From positions 1 to 25,602 of the forward strand of contig JAZQLI010000007.1 of assembly GCA_045542595.1 (NCBI GenBank): a stretch of 25,602 bases of DNA. Direction: 5' to 3'. This DNA is from Scatosoma sp045542595. GTDB lineage: Bacteria; Bacillota; Clostridia; Christensenellales; Borkfalkiaceae. Numbering within the stretch: the first letter of the stretch is position 1; every line of letters starts with the position of its first letter. Shown here piece by piece: positions 24,501 to 25,602 of the stretch. The notes under the pieces are model-generated. The model was given only the letters and a program-made list of their open reading frames with translations. It was not told the DNA's origin and made no database searches. The position numbers and the translations under genes were made by a program.

Positions 24501-25320
24501 CAATACCCGTAAGGTAGTTCATCCCTATCGCGTCGCTTAAACTGCCCGTGTAAGAGTGCGCTTCTTCAAATCCGCCGCCGTCGTACGAACCGTCGCTTTT
24601 TAAACGGAGATACACCGTACCGTCTACGTCGGCGTATAATTTAGCCACTATGGCATCCATATCTTCGGGCGTGCCGCCGGCAAGTTCGCTACCCGTATTT
24701 TCCGCACGCACCATCAATTCGCCTGCTTGACAGGTAATTTCATAGTTATGTGAAACGTCCGTTTCGCCACGCATCACACGGATATCGGCAGTATTTTCCG
24801 AAACGCCTTCCCCCGTTTGCGAGCCGATAACTTTCACTTCCAACACGTCCCCTTCCACTACGTCGTTTAAAGAAACGAGCTCCCACGAATCGCAGGTAAG
24901 CGGCTCACCGTCGAAATATTTATACGCACTGCCCGTTTGAATGGTAATAGGACGGGGATTGACCGTCAACGTACCCGTTTGTACGTCAATGGAATAATCG
25001 GACGTAACGTCCGCACCGTTTAAATCGGTAACGATTACCGATAACGTGTTGGCACTGCTGCCCGCTTCCGTTCTCTTTCCCACAACCGTTACTTTCGCCG
25101 AATGGCCTTGTTTGAGTTCACCGCTGACAAGCTCCCATTCGTCGCAGGTGAGTGCCGTACCGTCGTACAACATTTCCTTTGAACCCGTAGTATAAACGAG
25201 CTTAACCGAGCGCGCGTCGATAAGCCCACTCAAAATTAAACCGGCAAATATTAAAATGATAGATACGATGCCTATGATTATCGAGCCGATGATATAGACC
25301 ATTTTCGATTGTTTAATCAT
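21502..25320 (-). CDS. Membrane-anchored YDG-repeat protein with two tandem transglutaminase-like domains
   Basis: This is a 1272-aa protein. An ideal AGGAGG (25327-25332) places the start at the ATG at 25320; a GTG at 25326 directly abutting that site is less likely. A signal-anchor (about residues 8-34) is followed by YDG modules (motif at 52 and FDG at 136). First transglutaminase-like region: about 213-498 (Cys435, His477, Glu493). A linker rich in Gly/Ser/Asp/Leu follows (about 495-655), then a second region at about 656-928 (Cys868, His910, Glu926) and a second Gly/Ser linker (929-1006). Three C-terminal YDG modules have motifs at 1020, 1109 and 1204. The two catalytic regions are close copies. 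There is no sortase signal, so the protein is expected to be held by its N-terminus and face outside. Substrate unknown; the activity could be transamidation or peptide cleavage. Confidence 0.88.
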   Translation of the reverse strand: MIKQSKMVYIIGSIIIGIVSIILIFAGLILSGLIDARSVKLVYTTGSKEMLYDGTALTCDEWELVSGELKQGHSAKVTVVGKRTEAGSSANTLSVIVTDLNGADVTSDYSIDVQTGTLTVNPRPITIQTGSAYKYFDGEPLTCDSWELVSLNDVVEGDVLEVKVIGSQTGEGVSENTADIRVMRGETDVSHNYEITCQAGELMVRAENTGSELAGGTPEDMDAIVAKLYADVDGTVYLRLKSDGSYDGGGFEEAHSYTGSLSDAIGMNYLTGIVLEQMGKTKASIRIEPSESLAGYVLPYYLSRDTLQYQTQTDDVAYIGDAANAYSTYFYLYDFFTDGIPAAGNLDTYATQEQAYRQFVYAQDGQYLALPEKTRTYMDGIIAKKGWSRTDSDIIKKIAKYIQNAATYNLEYDENLDNEEDIVVAFLETYREGLCRHYAASATALYRAIGIPARYTVGYAVDVEAEKVSYLRKKDAHAWVEVYVDGVGWLAVEVTGSSAEDGGLGTGGGLGNMGSGLDDFGDLGDLGNLEDLGDLDELLGDILGGMLGNGSSLSGGMPGGAGGVGGGSGVVGEYDSSSSNTTSEDSGAQDSTSLESGSGDISGSGGGSGSGGGSGLGGGSGSGDNSGSNMGGGADSSGGSGLGGGTGSGSGNVDMKQPVARIYTDKDGKIYLRLKSDGLYNGKGFDAASSYNGLMESTFGMNYLTGIALQNYGAQQYTVTIQPLSGISGYVLPYYLSQQSGGKIQVSDVYNVGDFTNEYTVTFYNYSYQTQMVRPTGSLGIYTAQEEAYRQFVYAQDGQYLALPEATLTYMRKIIRDNGWSLQDPNIVNKIAFYVQNAATYNLEYDVTMDTEDDIVVAFLKTYKEGVCRHYAASATALYRAIGIPARYTVGYCVDAVAGQETEVTIGDGHAWVEIYLDGVGWVQVEVTGGGVNGGMGNPGDLGGAGSGGGSGSGGGSGSGGGSGAGGNSGASGNSGAGGNSSESGNSSAGGSQDSSSSADDGLIMDTPLKFYAKSLSKIYDGTPLEADGLADGSNATLQFLSDNGYEVQVIVSGSQTELGSSAAVVKSVQILKDGEDYTHRFLLDKRNGTLQVYLYKLTVSAASASKTYDGTFLTANTYEDVVGLQDGHELKVEFTAKAVDVGTVDNSFKVTVIETATQKDITYYYKITSNAGKLTITPREVTIVSSSATQYYDKENPTPLKAYDGYVSTDDDLLPLVDGHTLLIDCTGSQTNIGSSENKFTAKIVTADGKDVTSNYVITKIYGTLQVLPPA
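22303..22536 (-). repeat. Gly/Ser-rich linker repeats (second linker of the 1272-aa protein)
   Basis: Codons for GGGSGS-like units followed by GNSGAGGNS-like units form an approximate tandem array of 18- and 12-bp units. It joins the second transglutaminase-like domain to the C-terminal YDG modules. Confidence 0.75.
22537..24684 (-). repeat. Tandem duplication of a transglutaminase-like module
   Basis: Two in-frame copies, 23827-24684 and 22537-23355, encode the same module. Each has a lead-in with DG-VYLRLKSDG-Y and NYLTGI, then YVLPYYLS, then AYRQFVYAQDGQYLALPE, NAATYNLEYD and the catalytic RHYAASATALYRAIGIPARYT. Stretches of more than 20 identical bases remain between copies (for example around 22927-22955 and 24225-24255), which points to a fairly recent duplication or to gene conversion. 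The 2021-aa protein has a more diverged third copy at about 16265-17047. Confidence 0.8.
23356..23838 (-). repeat. Low-complexity linker between the duplicated catalytic modules
   Basis: About 160 codons encode, in order, a Gly-rich part, an acidic GDLGDLGNL-type triplet repeat with Leu at nearly every third position (about 23683-23769), a Gly/Ser/Thr part, and GSGGGSG-like units. Confidence 0.75.
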
Positions 25321-25361
25321 TAGCACCCTCCTTTCCGTTTTCTCGTTTTCTCGTTTTTTCT

Positions 25362-25602
25362 TTACGCGTTCTTCTTCAAGCGTTGTACGTATTCCTTACA
25401 AAGCTTCATTTTGTCCCGTCCGAATAAATCGTCTAAATATTCGCAAAAGCCGTCTACTACACTTCGAATATATACGGGGTTTTGCGTTTCTAATTTTCGA
25501 AGTACTTTCTTCGATAATATATCGTCTAATGCGTCTAATTCTTCTCCGCCGCACGCTACGTATACCGGAATATACGTCTTGATTTGTTTCATAATACGGT
25601 TA
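25362..25602 (-). CDS. 3' end of a gene, product resembling the C-terminal tail of an AAA+ ATPase
   Basis: The frame is open to the window edge. An internal ATG at 25592 would give 76 aa, but the few visible bases before it (AACCGTATT) contain no ribosome binding site, so the gene probably continues to the right. The visible C-terminus contains YIPVYVACGGEELDALDDIL, then KVLRKLE, VDGFCEYLDDLFG and a basic end. From memory of the family this resembles the helical C-terminal tail of MoxR/McrB-like AAA+ ATPases of Firmicutes, but the ATPase core is outside the window. It stops 41 bp before the 1272-aa gene with no terminator in between, so the three genes probably form one transcription unit. 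Treat the identity as tentative. Confidence 0.45.
   Translation of the reverse strand, partial: NRIMKQIKTYIPVYVACGGEELDALDDILSKKVLRKLETQNPVYIRSVVDGFCEYLDDLFGRDKMKLCKEYVQRLKKNA

Noticed and set aside
21320..25326. GTG start at 25326 for the 1272-aa protein
   Set aside because: It abuts the AGGAGG with no spacer; the ATG two codons later has ideal spacing.
1..25602. Insertion sequences, integrases, phage genes or tRNA genes
   Set aside because: No transposase, integrase, terminal inverted repeats with target duplications, or tRNA cloverleaf was recognised on either strand.

Overview
The window looks like chromosomal DNA of a moderately AT-rich, low-GC Gram-positive anaerobe, most plausibly an uncultured gut member of the Clostridia (Bacillota). 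This is inferred from strong SigA-like promoters, AGGAGG-type ribosome binding sites, an archaeal-type AspRS, a ROK glucokinase, a YitT-family protein and a uronate pathway with an AraC regulator. No close species match is claimed.

Left part (1-7153), housekeeping. ileS (eukaryote-like IleRS type) and aspS (short archaeal-type AspRS) lie on the minus strand. Between them is a consensus promoter and a structured leader of about 275 nt in front of ileS. A plus-strand pyridoxal/pyridoxamine kinase gene follows, then a 6S RNA gene with its own consensus promoter and terminator. That terminator also closes a convergent ROK glucokinase gene.

Middle part (7154-15400), uronate catabolism. A minus-strand gene set uxaB-uxaA-uxaC-yitT-kdgA-kdgK encodes the complete route from galacturonate/glucuronate through tagaturonate, altronate and KDG to pyruvate plus glyceraldehyde 3-phosphate. 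It ends at a strong terminator at 7430-7471. The divergent araC-type gene has a promoter whose -35 box abuts that of uxaB. An 11-bp inverted repeat flanks both promoters and is a good operator candidate. A YitT-type membrane protein of unknown function is embedded in the set. The uxaA-uxaC gap carries a 10-bp-stem hairpin whose loop holds five AAAC units.

Right part (15404-25602), the accessory locus and the most interesting region. Two very large minus-strand genes (2021 and 1272 codons, 32 bp apart) encode N-terminally membrane-anchored extracellular proteins. Both combine arrays of Ig-like YDG/MBG-type beta modules, Gly/Ser/Asp-rich linkers and transglutaminase-like Cys-His-Glu domains (one in the first, two in tandem in the second). 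Upstream, running off the window edge, is the 3' end of a gene whose product resembles the C-terminal tail of AAA+ (MoxR/McrB-like) ATPases. Together they may form an uncharacterised surface crosslinking or protein-processing system. The domain architecture is read from the sequence; the function is inference.
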